Shown piece after piece: positions 45,332 to 55,015 of a stretch of 64,000 nt of DNA. The position numbers and the translations under genes were made by a program. Numbering within the stretch: the first letter of the stretch is position 1; every line of letters starts with the position of its first letter. A model generated the notes under the pieces. It was given only the letters and a program-made list of their open reading frames with translations, was not told where the DNA came from and did no database searches. The stretch comes from Paenibacillus sp. BK033 (GTDB lineage: Bacteria > Bacillota > Bacilli > Paenibacillales > Paenibacillaceae), in the NCBI RefSeq assembly GCF_004345425.1, contig NZ_SLVP01000002.1, forward strand, positions 1,188,357-1,252,356, read 5' to 3'.

Positions 45332-48300
45332 TGCATAACCACTCCTTCCAACGCCGAATCAATCAAACGTACTCCGTAATGGTCCCTTACTAAGCGAATT
45401 GTCTTGTCTTGTGCTTGAATAGTAACTGTACCATCCCGTAAAATATCGACTTGCATTTCCGGCTGTCCTTGCTCCTTCGGATGCAGTAAAGTCAGGAAGC
45501 CATCCTTTGCATCGGCGACTGCCCGGATATAGTCCATCATGCAAGTCTCCTCTTCCCCGCTGTCGAAGAACGGCGTAGACCGTCCTTTCTCCAGCCTGAT
45601 CGTATGAAGCGGAGTTAGAAATGCAGTCTCTAGATCCAATCCGTATACCCCGTGTGAATATATCCTGTTGCCATTAAGAACGGAGCGCTTGGACGCTACA
45701 GGCAATGTAAATAACACCTGGTTATCAAAATCCTCCACCGTGTCCCTTATGACATAGAGTTCAGGAGATTTCACAAACGAAACATGCCGGATATGACGCC
45801 CTTTCCCTTCCGGATTAAGAATCTCGATGGTAATGCTCTCCACGGAATCGTTCCTTGTTACCTCCAGCACACGACTAGTTCTTGGTACATCTGCCCATCC
45901 GCGCTCCAGACTATAGGTTCCGGCCGAAAGGTTGATTGCGCCTGTGCCTTGCTTTGGAATATTCGTAAACTTTGTAGCGAATTGCAGACAGGAATGGGAA
46001 TAAGAGCTGATATGCCAACTCGTACTGCTGTCGAAGTAGCCCTCGATTCCCGAATCCATAACAAGAGGAATCGAGTTTTTGTACAAGATGAATGAGCCTT
46101 GATCCAAATGTCCGTGACCGATTGGTTCCGGACTCGACATGATGGCGAAGTAGCTTTGATTTCGTTCTCCGAACCGGTTGCGGAATATATAAATACCAGC
46201 TTGAGGGAATTGGTCCGTAGAGCTCAGCTCCAGCGAGCGTGTAGGTACGTATAGATCACCTGGGCCCATGATATTCTCCAATGCTATGCCCTCGCCCCAT
46301 AGTTTCTTATAAGGTTTGCCCGCAGCCACCCAGGTATGGTACATCCGATCCGCTAAACGGCGGTCAACCTTTTCTACATCCTCTAAATATACCGCGAAGC
46401 TACCGAACTCTTCTCCGCCGCCAAGCGCATGATCGCCGAAAGGCGGCGTACCGATCCGTCCGGAGAAATACTCGTATGCAGGTGTCTGCATCTCTATGCT
46501 GAAACCAAACATCCGGGTTAGTGGCGTTATTTCAAACCAATTCTCCCCTTGCACATTTTGCAGTACCTTGGCATACCCGGCAAAACGTTCAAGAGCGGCA
46601 TGATGATACCGGATCGACTCCGGCCAGGACGAATCCGGGTTAACGTTTAGCTCCAGTTGTGCTTTCAGTATGGTGTTAGCGTTATACAGCCATGTATGCC
46701 GATTCGGAAAGTCGTTTAATACCATCATCATAAAACCCGTTCCGGCACACATGTCCGTCTGCCAGTTTGTGCAGCCTGCCTGCGCATCGTAAGCTGTCCA
46801 TTCGGTCCTGTCCCTTAGGTCAAGCATATAACGCAGCAAGTATTCGACCATTCCGTAAAAGCGCTTCTTCTCCGCATCGGAGAAGACCTCTGCCTGCTTA
46901 ATGAAGGAGTAACTTACCGCGGCGCTGCTTAGAAGTCTTCCCCCTTGCACAGCACCGTAGCTGTCGCTGCCCTCCGGACGAAGATTCGTAACAAGCCAAT
47001 GCTCGGCTCCTTGACAAAAATCATTTAGAATGTACAGAAGTGCATGTTTAACTTTTTGGGCGTATACAGACTCTCCTGTCACCGCGTAACGAATAGCGTC
47101 GCATTGCATAGCCATTTGGAAACGCCCACCGGGAAGATGGGATTTTCTGTTAAATACATAATCAAATGTCCCTATGGCTTTACCTTCATCATCCAGGAAT
47201 GTAATGACGGTATTCAGCCCCTTCTTGAGCTTACCGTCCAGCTTCGCCTCAAAGGTTAAGGTATATCCGGCATCGCTCTCCACAGCAAAGGTTCCTTCGT
47301 AGTGCCAGGAGCCTTCATCCTCCTTCGTGGGGTTGCAAATATACAGCGAACGTCTTGAGTCCCCTTCCCTATAACGTGGATTAGCTTGTGAAGACGTATT
47401 GGCAGGCTCCAACCGGTATCGGTCACCTCCGCCACAATAGGGATACTTGTCTTCCCACTTCATGATGGGCCTTCCTTTTCTTGCTTCCGGCACCCAATCG
47501 TCTGGCTTGCCAGCACCTGCATCAAAACCCCGGTTACCGATCGTCAGACTGCCTCCGCTCGCTGATAAGATATCGAGATTATCAATCCAGACATGTCCAA
47601 GACCATCCTGCTCATTGTCTTCGGAAGGGAGGATAAACGACAACGTAGCTTGAACTGCACCTTCTGGCGTACGAAAGTTTACGATTTTATCCGTAGAGCT
47701 CCACAAGTAAAAATGTCGGTTTAACTCTTCGTAGTTTGATGCACCGTTCATCAGCATGGAAACGGCATTCTCGATATAATTCAAGCTATAGTGGTCCGAA
47801 ATTCGGCTAATTTCTTCATACTGCTTCCGGATAAGAACATCCGACTCGATCATCGATTTCACCTTACGTAACCCTTCCTGGTCCAAGTAAAGGGTAGAGG
47901 TAGGCTCGACATCCGTACGAAGTACACGGGAATGACGGAGCTCCCGAATCCGGTTGAAGCAATCTACGACAGCCCGTGCCAATTCCTGCATGGGATTTCC
48001 GGAACTATAGCACTCCTTCTTCTTTACTAACACTTGTAAAGAATCTAAGAGCTTATTGCCAGCTGCCTTATTATAAAATCCTACTTCATCTCCGTACCTT
48101 ATTCCCGATAGCAATTCATTAGCCTTTGTTATCGCTAATTCTGCCTTACTCAGGAGCATATCCTCGCTACCGAGCAATTCCTGCTTTTCAAACCATTCAA
48201 TAGCAGTCTCAAGACCGTAATGGGTATATACATCCCCCTCTTCCTTAAAGGGCGGTACCATCGTAAATCTTTTGGCTGCAAATGGAATGGCCTCATCTTC

Positions 48301-48498
48301 GCGTGGTACATAAAACTCTCGACTTCGAGAAAAAGGAAGGTTAGTTGTTCCGTCAAGAGCTTGTTGGGCTGCCTGCAACATATCCTCCAAAGCTAACTTG
48401 GCTCCATCTGTGTAATACTCTCTTCTGGACTCCAAAATTTCCTTAGCCCGATTCACTAAGGCCTCCAGCTTCTCCCGATATTCTGTTCTGAGCACCAT
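45328..48498 (-). CDS. Second heparinase II/III-like protein, cytoplasmic, with inserted beta domain
   Basis: 1056 residues, no signal peptide. The N-terminal helical part (1-260) is followed by a carbohydrate-binding-like beta domain (about 285-430, HVWIDNLDI, FAVESDAGYTLTFEAKL), an (alpha/alpha) toroid (about 440-750) with NWQTDMCAGTGF and SSWPESIRYHH, and a beta-sheet domain opening PIGHGHLDQGSFILY. Probably a lyase acting on a related part of the same substrate as the neighbour to which it is translationally coupled. First gene of the pair; AAAGGTGATG precedes ATG. A consensus-matching cre site lies 226 bp upstream. Confidence 0.78.
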   Translation of the reverse strand: MVLRTEYREKLEALVNRAKEILESRREYYTDGAKLALEDMLQAAQQALDGTTNLPFSRSREFYVPREDEAIPFAAKRFTMVPPFKEEGDVYTHYGLETAIEWFEKQELLGSEDMLLSKAELAITKANELLSGIRYGDEVGFYNKAAGNKLLDSLQVLVKKKECYSSGNPMQELARAVVDCFNRIRELRHSRVLRTDVEPTSTLYLDQEGLRKVKSMIESDVLIRKQYEEISRISDHYSLNYIENAVSMLMNGASNYEELNRHFYLWSSTDKIVNFRTPEGAVQATLSFILPSEDNEQDGLGHVWIDNLDILSASGGSLTIGNRGFDAGAGKPDDWVPEARKGRPIMKWEDKYPYCGGGDRYRLEPANTSSQANPRYREGDSRRSLYICNPTKEDEGSWHYEGTFAVESDAGYTLTFEAKLDGKLKKGLNTVITFLDDEGKAIGTFDYVFNRKSHLPGGRFQMAMQCDAIRYAVTGESVYAQKVKHALLYILNDFCQGAEHWLVTNLRPEGSDSYGAVQGGRLLSSAAVSYSFIKQAEVFSDAEKKRFYGMVEYLLRYMLDLRDRTEWTAYDAQAGCTNWQTDMCAGTGFMMMVLNDFPNRHTWLYNANTILKAQLELNVNPDSSWPESIRYHHAALERFAGYAKVLQNVQGENWFEITPLTRMFGFSIEMQTPAYEYFSGRIGTPPFGDHALGGGEEFGSFAVYLEDVEKVDRRLADRMYHTWVAAGKPYKKLWGEGIALENIMGPGDLYVPTRSLELSSTDQFPQAGIYIFRNRFGERNQSYFAIMSSPEPIGHGHLDQGSFILYKNSIPLVMDSGIEGYFDSSTSWHISSYSHSCLQFATKFTNIPKQGTGAINLSAGTYSLERGWADVPRTSRVLEVTRNDSVESITIEILNPEGKGRHIRHVSFVKSPELYVIRDTVEDFDNQVLFTLPVASKRSVLNGNRIYSHGVYGLDLETAFLTPLHTIRLEKGRSTPFFDSGEEETCMMDYIRAVADAKDGFLTLLHPKEQGQPEMQVDILRDGTVTIQAQDKTIRLVRDHYGVRLIDSALEGVVMQ

Positions 48499-48724
48499 TA
48501 CATCACCTTTCCCCTATAATAGATTCCCCGATTCTCCCATGCCTGCGTATAACGGGTAAGTCTGCAATTTTAATGATAGGGTTGAAAAGTAACAATAATC
48601 ACAACGAAATCTTCAGCAAAAATTTTGAGCGTAAAGACAGGGGTTTAAATTATGAAGATGTTAAGAAAACAAGACGAGAGCTGTGCTATTTTCTCCTTGG
48701 AGGTGAAACTAACAGTTCATTATT

Positions 48725-48738
48725 TGGAAGCGATTACA
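48725..48738 (-). promoter_or_regulatory. cre-like CcpA site
   Basis: Read on the minus strand, TGTAATCGCTTCCA fits the consensus TGWNANCGNTNNCA at every fixed position. Suggests carbon catabolite control of the lyase genes. Confidence 0.5.
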
Positions 48739-48819
48739 AGAGTCGCGCTGATCTGAAGCGGTTGTAATGCTGAAGCGGTTCCTGCAGCTTACCGGCTTCA
48801 TAAACTACACTGTGCGGAA

Positions 48820-48866
48820 TAACAAATCCCCTTTCCAATCAAGCACTTGGATAGGGGATTTGTTTC
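48820..48866 (-). terminator. Terminator after GH43 gene
   Basis: Long stem: 11 bp AACAAATCCCC/GGGGATTTGTT extended by CCAA/TTGG across a small bulge. Confidence 0.8.
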
Positions 48867-48873
48867 TAATACT

Positions 48874-50478
48874 TCAATTAAGACTTTCCACGCTAGTCCC
48901 TTCATGGTTCACGTATTTGAAATAGTCGAAGTCCGCATGCTTCATCGTCCCTGACAAGTCCTGCGCACAGAGACCGACAAACGTGCCGGTAAAGCCAAGT
49001 TTTCCTTCATATTCATCGGATAACTGTCCCAAATCCAAAACCGGACCAACCGCTTGCCACGCCAATCCATCTGGAGAGCAATAAAATTGTACGCGTTCGT
49101 AATCGATTCTTATCTTCATGTAGCAGCGATTCCAGCCTTCGACGGATACATACGCATCGTTTGGTTCATCGTATTGGCCTAACCGGGTTGTGATCAGTGC
49201 TACATGCCGGCCTCTCTCTTCATCTCGGCTCATTCGCAAATAGAAATGATCGGATTCATCGTAGTACAGTGTCAATCCGGCCATTTGATTAAAATGCTCA
49301 GGCTCGAATTCTAGGCAGGTTTCCGCTTCGCAGCAGAATTCCTCCAGCCTTCTTGCCACCATGCTTTGACGGAACCAAGAGTAAAGCGATTCCCTGCCGC
49401 GAAGCCGTAGAAATCCCGGACGTTCTGTCAAGCTGAGCCAGTCTTCAGCAGCAGGCACTCTCAGCGTAAAAAATTGAGCACTAAGCTTATCACGATCGAA
49501 ATGATCCACTGCCGGCAACACAGGGAACGGATGCAGCGGCAAATCCGGCGGCTCCATGATTAAAGCTGGTGCTTTCCCTCCGCTTGCCAAACGCAGCCAT
49601 CCGTCCTCCGTCCAAACGACCTTTGCCAGACCGGTCTCGCGTCCGAGCGGGGATAATCGTCTTCCCGGTAATGAACGTGCGCAAATGTAGGATAAATACC
49701 ATTCCCCGTTTTGCGTTTCAACAATCGCGCCATGACCGGCCTTTTGAAGCGGATGATCCTGCACGTCCACCGTCGTAATGAGCGGATAATCGGGATCGTA
49801 TTCATACGGACCGTCAATATAGCGTGACCGCGCCAGTGTCGCCGCATGATTCCAGCCCGTTCCACCTTCAGCGAGCAGCAGATAGTACCAGCCTTCACGC
49901 TTGAACAGAAATGGACCTTCCGTTACGCCAATTGATGTCCCTGTAGCAACAGTCTTTATCGCGCCAATCAGTTTTCTTTGATCCGGACAATATTGTTGCA
50001 TCACAACTCCAGCGAAACGGTTCCTCCCCTTGCGAAAGTCCCACTTCATATTAAGCAGCCACTTGCTGCCGTCGTCATCATGGAAAAGGAACGGATCAAA
50101 TCCGCTACTGTTCAAATAGAGAGGCTCGGACCATGGTCCGTTAATATCCGTTGCCGTAAGCAGATAATTATGCAGATCTTTAAAAACGCCGCGACGTGCC
50201 ATAACGGTAGTAATCATTAAATAAAAGATGCCATTGTCGTAAGTCAGCGCTGGTGCCCAGATACCACCGGAGCTTGGCACACCACGCAGATCCAGCACGG
50301 ACGCTTGGTCAAGCGGGCGGGATATGACGCGCCAGTTAATAAGATCACGGGAATGATGAATTTGTACGCCCGGGAACCATTCGAACGTTGAAGTGGCGAT
50401 ATAATAGTCGTCGCCAACACGAAGCATGGACGCATCAGGGTTAAAGCCCCGCAATACAGGATTATGGATAATGGTCAT
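48874..50478 (-). CDS. GH43 beta-xylosidase
   Basis: 534 residues, standard length for the XynB-type GH43 enzymes. Five-bladed propeller with the catalytic set Asp15 (NPDASM), Asp128 (GFDPFLF) and Glu187 (VTEGPFLF), the same numbering as well-studied Geobacillus XynB3, followed by a C-terminal beta-sandwich (about 330-530). No signal peptide: it would hydrolyse imported xylo-oligosaccharides to xylose. AGGAGA precedes ATG. It follows the GH88 gene after a hairpin, so it may be expressed from that operon by read-through or from its own promoter. Confidence 0.93.
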   Translation of the reverse strand: MTIIHNPVLRGFNPDASMLRVGDDYYIATSTFEWFPGVQIHHSRDLINWRVISRPLDQASVLDLRGVPSSGGIWAPALTYDNGIFYLMITTVMARRGVFKDLHNYLLTATDINGPWSEPLYLNSSGFDPFLFHDDDGSKWLLNMKWDFRKGRNRFAGVVMQQYCPDQRKLIGAIKTVATGTSIGVTEGPFLFKREGWYYLLLAEGGTGWNHAATLARSRYIDGPYEYDPDYPLITTVDVQDHPLQKAGHGAIVETQNGEWYLSYICARSLPGRRLSPLGRETGLAKVVWTEDGWLRLASGGKAPALIMEPPDLPLHPFPVLPAVDHFDRDKLSAQFFTLRVPAAEDWLSLTERPGFLRLRGRESLYSWFRQSMVARRLEEFCCEAETCLEFEPEHFNQMAGLTLYYDESDHFYLRMSRDEERGRHVALITTRLGQYDEPNDAYVSVEGWNRCYMKIRIDYERVQFYCSPDGLAWQAVGPVLDLGQLSDEYEGKLGFTGTFVGLCAQDLSGTMKHADFDYFKYVNHEGTSVESLN

Positions 50479-50495
50479 TAGATTATCTCCTTCAA

Positions 50496-50534
50496 CAAAA
50501 AGCCGCCGTATGGATGAATCGATCGGCGGCTTCC
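50496..50534 (-). terminator. Hairpin between GH88 and GH43 genes
   Basis: Perfect 9-bp stem AAGCCGCCG/CGGCGGCTT followed on the minus strand by TTTTTGTTG; intrinsic terminator, perhaps leaky. Confidence 0.75.
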
Positions 50535-50562
50535 TTGATTTATTCAGGCTGATTCATTTTAA

Positions 50563-51717
50563 CTACCAGAGATAAAGATCATTGCCCTTCAGCTTGAAAA
50601 TGGCTTCGATGAAATAATAATCACCGTAAATAATAGCATGATGATGTGTTTTGGAATGATAGGCACCTGTTCCATTCTGCAGGATTGCATCCGTGGATTC
50701 TGTCCAATCGCTACGGGACTCGTCGAGCGTACGGAGTAATTTAATAGCTGCATTTAAGAAGAAATCCTTCTCGTAAGGACCGACACGCTTCGCGATTTCA
50801 ATCAGGCCGCAGGCAGCAATCGCTGCAGCAGTATCATCTTCCCGCCGCGGCTCAGCCGGCTGACGGAAGTCGACCGGGATAACTCCGCTATCCGGAATAT
50901 TAGCAATAAAATAATGCGCAATACGTTTCGCTGTCTGCAGGTACTCCTCTTTGCCGGTATGAATATAGCTCATCATAAAGCCATACAGCGCCCAGGTTTG
51001 CCCCCTTGTCCATGACGAACCTTCTTCATAGCCTTGACCGCCATACGTCTTCACCACTACGCCGTTAAACGGATCGAACTCAACGATGTGATTCACCGAA
51101 CCATCCGCTCTAACGAAAGCTGACATCGTCGTATCCGCATGCTTCATGGCGATTTGCTTAAAGCGAGGATCCCCCGTCTCTTCCGAAGCCCAATAAAGAA
51201 GCGGAATATTAAACATGCAATCGATAATTGCCCAGCCTCTTGTATCCTGCCCCTCAAGATCATTCCAAGCCCGGATGAAACCTCCGGCAAGATTAAATCG
51301 TCCTGCCAGCAAATTCGCAGCATGCATCGCACGTTTACGGGATTCCGGATTGCCCGTTACCCGGTAATTGGCCACACTGGTAGGTAGCCACATAAACCCT
51401 ACATCATGATGCAGACCATAGTAGTCCTGGAAGCATTGATCCAGTTTACCTTCCGAAATTTGGGCGATTTCCTTGTACTTTTCATTGCCAGTCTCGTGGT
51501 ACATAAGCCACATCATGCCGCCCCAGAAGCCGTTGGTCCACCAGCAGAGTCCGTCTGCGGCATCGCCTGTCGGATTGTCCGCCGAACGGTCATCGTATGT
51601 GCCATTAATCGTTGTATAAGGAATCTTATCTTTTGTCTTCTCGCTTACCCATTCCATCTTATTGGAGATTTTAGCAATAACGCCATGCAGCCATACCTTA
51701 TCCGTCTCATTCAACAT
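50563..51717 (-). CDS. GH88 unsaturated uronyl hydrolase
   Basis: 384 residues of the (alpha/alpha)6 fold. HHDVGFMW and GWAIIDCMFN place the two catalytic aspartates at 105 and 166, equivalent to Asp88 and Asp149 of the Bacillus unsaturated glucuronyl hydrolase; FWGGMMWLMYHETG is also conserved. It hydrates and releases the unsaturated uronic acid left by polysaccharide lyases. No signal peptide, so it acts on imported oligosaccharides. Directly follows the MalG-type gene (18-bp gap) in the uptake operon. Substrate polymer unknown: glycosaminoglycan-like, xanthan or gellan-type are possible. Confidence 0.9.
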   Translation of the reverse strand: MLNETDKVWLHGVIAKISNKMEWVSEKTKDKIPYTTINGTYDDRSADNPTGDAADGLCWWTNGFWGGMMWLMYHETGNEKYKEIAQISEGKLDQCFQDYYGLHHDVGFMWLPTSVANYRVTGNPESRKRAMHAANLLAGRFNLAGGFIRAWNDLEGQDTRGWAIIDCMFNIPLLYWASEETGDPRFKQIAMKHADTTMSAFVRADGSVNHIVEFDPFNGVVVKTYGGQGYEEGSSWTRGQTWALYGFMMSYIHTGKEEYLQTAKRIAHYFIANIPDSGVIPVDFRQPAEPRREDDTAAAIAACGLIEIAKRVGPYEKDFFLNAAIKLLRTLDESRSDWTESTDAILQNGTGAYHSKTHHHAIIYGDYYFIEAIFKLKGNDLYLW

Positions 51718-51735
51718 AATGAATCTCCTCTACTG

Positions 51736-52578
51736 CTATCCTTTGATTGCGCCGGAAGAGACGCCTTTAACAAAATACTTCTGAAGGGACAGGAAAGCAA
51801 TCAGCACTGGCACAAGTGACATAGTCGTGCCCGCGAAGATCATGTCCCAGCGGGAAGAGAACTCGCCGACATAATAGAACAGCTCGACGATCATCGTCTT
51901 CGTCTGCCCAGATGGGAGAACAAGCATTGGCATTAGGAAGTCATTCCAAATCCCTAAGCCTTGCAGCACGACCATACTCGCTGTAACCGGTCCTAGCAGC
52001 GGGAATACGATACGCCAGAAAATTCCGATCCGGGTACAGCCGTCAATTTCTGCCGACTCCTCGATTTCGCGCGGAACACCTTTAAGGAAACTGGTGTACA
52101 GCAGGACACCAAATCCAACCGAACCGGCAATGTAAATCATAATAGGTCCAACCAAATTGCCAAACAGCCCCATTATATTTAATTCCTTAAACAGCGGAAT
52201 CATATAAACCTGGAACGGAACCATCATACCGAACAGGAAGAAAACAAAGACAGCATTCGTCCACTTCTTGTTATTCCGCTCAATAGCGTAAGCTGCCATA
52301 GGGATAATAACAATCATGGCTGCAATAGAACCAAGTGTTAGAATAGCACTATTCAGCATCGCTTTCGGGTAGTCCGTCTTCGTCACCAAATACTTGAAGC
52401 TTTCAACATAAAATCCTTTCGGAAAAGCTATCGCGTCCTTCATAATTTCTGCGTTCGATTTGAAGGCGGACATAATGTTGAAGAAGATCGGAAAGACAAA
52501 TACAATAGCGATGACAATTGTGACAACGAACAAAAGAATATTGCCTGCCGTCACTGGTGTTTTAGCTTTTTTACTCAT
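51736..52578 (-). CDS. Sugar ABC transporter permease, MalG type
   Basis: 280 residues, six membrane segments, EAA loop EESAEIDGCTRIGIFWRIVFP and ending YFVKGVSSGAIKG. Abuts the MalF-type gene (stop at 52579) with no gap. Third gene of the operon binding protein - MalF - MalG - GH88. Confidence 0.9.
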   Translation of the reverse strand: MSKKAKTPVTAGNILLFVVTIVIAIVFVFPIFFNIMSAFKSNAEIMKDAIAFPKGFYVESFKYLVTKTDYPKAMLNSAILTLGSIAAMIVIIPMAAYAIERNNKKWTNAVFVFFLFGMMVPFQVYMIPLFKELNIMGLFGNLVGPIMIYIAGSVGFGVLLYTSFLKGVPREIEESAEIDGCTRIGIFWRIVFPLLGPVTASMVVLQGLGIWNDFLMPMLVLPSGQTKTMIVELFYYVGEFSSRWDMIFAGTTMSLVPVLIAFLSLQKYFVKGVSSGAIKG

Positions 52579-53484
52579 TTACATCTGCACCTCCCTCTTG
52601 CGGAGCACGCGAATTTGAATCAGCGATACGATTAGGATGAGAATGAACAGCACGATGGCAAGTGCGGTGCCGAAACCTTGTCTGCCTTCGCCAAACGCCA
52701 CCTTGTATATAATATAAGTCAACGTCTCTGTTGCGAAGCCGGGGCCACCATTGGTCATAACTGCGATCTGATCAAACAACTTCAAGGAATTGATCATCGA
52801 CAGCATGACACATACCGTTGTAGCACCTGCAAGCAGCGGGAAAGTCACGTGACGGAACTGCTTCCATTTACCCGCCCCGTCAATACTTGCCGCTTCAAGC
52901 AGCTCCTGCGGAACTCCTTGCAGACCTGCAAGGTAAATGATCATATAGTAGCCTGAAGATTTCCACACCGTTGACAATATGATCGATAGCAAGGCAAAAT
53001 CCGGATCGCCGAGCCAATCCGCTTTAATGGAACCTAGTCCAATCATATCAAGCACCTGATTAACGACCCCAAAATTGTAGTTCAGAATAATCATCCAAAT
53101 AAAGCCCATAATGATGCCGCTCATCAATACCGGGAAATAAAAGATGCTGCGAAAGAAATGACGTAGCCAGCGCACCTGGTCTACCAATATGGCTAGCAGC
53201 AATGCAACAACGTTCTCCAAGACTACAAGTGAAATAGCTGCAATGATTGTGTTTTTTAATGCATTATGAACCCGTGGACTTTCCCAAATTTCCTTGAAGT
53301 TGTCTAGACCGATGTACCGGACATTTTCACTAATTCCGTCCCACGAAGTAAAACTTAAATAAATACTGCTTAAGGTGGGAAGCATGACGAACAGACTATA
53401 CAGGATAAAAGCCGGCAGTATAAACCATATCGCGTAGCTCCGCCACCATTGCTTTCTTTTCTTAGTTAATACTGTGGCACTCAT
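52579..53484 (-). CDS. Sugar ABC transporter permease, MalF/UgpA type
   Basis: 301 residues, six membrane segments, EAA loop LEAASIDGAGKWKQFRHVTFP and the MTNGGPGFATETLTYIIYKVAF end region typical of the family. AGGAGG lies before ATG at the end of the gap after the binding-protein hairpin. Pairs with the MalG-type neighbour; ATPase not encoded nearby. Confidence 0.9.
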   Translation of the reverse strand: MSATVLTKKRKQWWRSYAIWFILPAFILYSLFVMLPTLSSIYLSFTSWDGISENVRYIGLDNFKEIWESPRVHNALKNTIIAAISLVVLENVVALLLAILVDQVRWLRHFFRSIFYFPVLMSGIIMGFIWMIILNYNFGVVNQVLDMIGLGSIKADWLGDPDFALLSIILSTVWKSSGYYMIIYLAGLQGVPQELLEAASIDGAGKWKQFRHVTFPLLAGATTVCVMLSMINSLKLFDQIAVMTNGGPGFATETLTYIIYKVAFGEGRQGFGTALAIVLFILILIVSLIQIRVLRKREVQM

Positions 53485-53512
53485 AACGCACTCCTCCTGC
53501 CTCTTATAGAAA

Positions 53513-53541
53513 GAAAACCTCTGCCGGGTAAGCAGAGGTTA
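53513..53541 (-). terminator. Intercistronic hairpin after binding-protein gene
   Basis: Perfect 9-bp stem AACCTCTGC/GCAGAGGTT with a 7-base loop and TTTTC tail, in the gap between binding protein and permeases, as at 7517-7551. Confidence 0.65.
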
Positions 53542-53565
53542 TCCCGCATGTTTATTTCTAGGATG

Positions 53566-54915
53566 TTATTGACTATTGGCCTTCACATTGTTGTCGTATT
53601 CCGTATCGGACTGCTTCATGTATTCGTTAACATCAGCATTTTTGACAACCAGATCCTGCAGCAACTTATAGAACCAGTTACGGAATTGCGGAGGAATCGC
53701 ATTATCGCCGAACCATTGGTTAATCATCATCGATTTCTTAACAGAAGTATCAGCCATCAGCCTCAGCACTTCCTTCATCTGCTCGCCTGTTTCGTAGGTA
53801 ACTTCGGCTTTAGTCGTCGGAATACCATTTACCGTCGCCAGATATGGACTGTATTGCGCCGCATCAAAGAAGAATTTAATAAAGGCTGTAATCGCTTCTA
53901 CCTTTGCTGGGTCTTTGGCTGCTTCAGCCGAGAGAGACCAGCCCGCCAGTGTTGGCAATCCGTTCACAATAACCGAACCGTCTTTGTTAGGAAGCGCATA
54001 GAAACCGTATTCAAAGTTTGGATCTGCTTCGGAAATTTGACCAAACATCCATGGACCGGAGTATAGTTGAGCTGCTTTGCCGGAGATCAGCATCGATGCC
54101 GTTTGGTTATCAGCCGTGCTAAGCCAGCCTTTGTCTACATATTTCGTAAACAAATCTTTGTAATCCGTTATCGCTTGTACAACCGCAGCATCCGTGAAGC
54201 TTGCTGACTTTGCTGTACGCTTGGAGTTCCAGTCCGGATCGTTATTGTACACATTATTAATCAGGAAGTAGTTCACCCAAAAGCCCATGTGGAACAAATC
54301 TTTACCGCCTACAACAATTGGCGAGATGCCTGTTGCTGCCAACTTTTCCTGGATAGCAAGGAATTCGTCGTACGTCTTCGGCAATTCCGTAACACCAGCA
54401 TCTGCATAAGCTTTCTTACTGTAAATGATTCCGTTCGGCGCGTTGCCTGTCAGCGGAGCATTGTAATATTTACCATTGTATTCCGGCAGGTAAGTGAACA
54501 GATCGTGGAGCTCCTGCGGAAGTTCAGCCAGCTTGCCTGCATCTGCGAACACCTTCGTGTCGCGCATTTCTACCAGATCGGGAAACTCGCCAACGGCATC
54601 TTTTGTTTTCAGCCAGTCCAGATAAGAGTCGCTGGTTGTTTCGCTAATGTTCTTGATCGTAATGTTAGGATTAGCTTCCGTGAAAGCATCGATCGTTGTT
54701 TCGATCGCCTGCTTAGTCGCCGGATCGCCGGTCGCATAAGCGATCGAGATCGTTACGGGCTTAGCCTTCTCTCCCCCATTGTTCGAACCTTGAGGTTCGT
54801 TGGACGATGAGCCGCTGGTTGAACCTGAATTGTTGTTTTGACCCCCGCATGCCGTTAGCACTAACGACAGGATCAGGACCAAGGAAAATAGCTGAAGGAA
54901 TGATTTCTTTTTCAT
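53566..54915 (-). CDS. Extracellular sugar-binding lipoprotein
   Basis: 449 residues. Lipobox LVLTAC (Cys23), Ser/Gly/Asn-rich linker, then a family 1 binding fold (GIIYSKKAYADAGVTELPKTYDEFLAI). AAAGGGAGG precedes ATG. First gene of the GH88 uptake operon; the two-component system upstream (55016-58407) is its likely controller. Given GH88 it probably binds an unsaturated uronyl oligosaccharide. Confidence 0.92.
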   Translation of the reverse strand: MKKKSFLQLFSLVLILSLVLTACGGQNNNSGSTSGSSSNEPQGSNNGGEKAKPVTISIAYATGDPATKQAIETTIDAFTEANPNITIKNISETTSDSYLDWLKTKDAVGEFPDLVEMRDTKVFADAGKLAELPQELHDLFTYLPEYNGKYYNAPLTGNAPNGIIYSKKAYADAGVTELPKTYDEFLAIQEKLAATGISPIVVGGKDLFHMGFWVNYFLINNVYNNDPDWNSKRTAKSASFTDAAVVQAITDYKDLFTKYVDKGWLSTADNQTASMLISGKAAQLYSGPWMFGQISEADPNFEYGFYALPNKDGSVIVNGLPTLAGWSLSAEAAKDPAKVEAITAFIKFFFDAAQYSPYLATVNGIPTTKAEVTYETGEQMKEVLRLMADTSVKKSMMINQWFGDNAIPPQFRNWFYKLLQDLVVKNADVNEYMKQSDTEYDNNVKANSQ

Positions 54916-55015
54916 CTTTCTGTAACCTCCCTTTTAGGATCAGCACTTCTTCAAGGATGTCGACTTCCTTGCCATTAAGCTTATCATCGCCTGCATTTGC
55001 GATGAATGAAGTTTT

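Larger units (their letters stand above)
48499..48873. other. Intergenic region between GH43 and lyase-like genes
   Basis: Holds the promoter region of the lyase pair, a cre-like site at 48725-48738, a direct repeat of GCTGAAGCGGTT nearby (48753-48780) and the GH43 terminator. A 64-codon plus-strand frame here has no ribosome site and is not called. Confidence 0.5.

Noticed and set aside
48573..48767. 64-codon plus-strand frame upstream of the lyase pair
   Set aside because: No ribosome site; covers the cre-like site and probable promoter region of the minus-strand genes.
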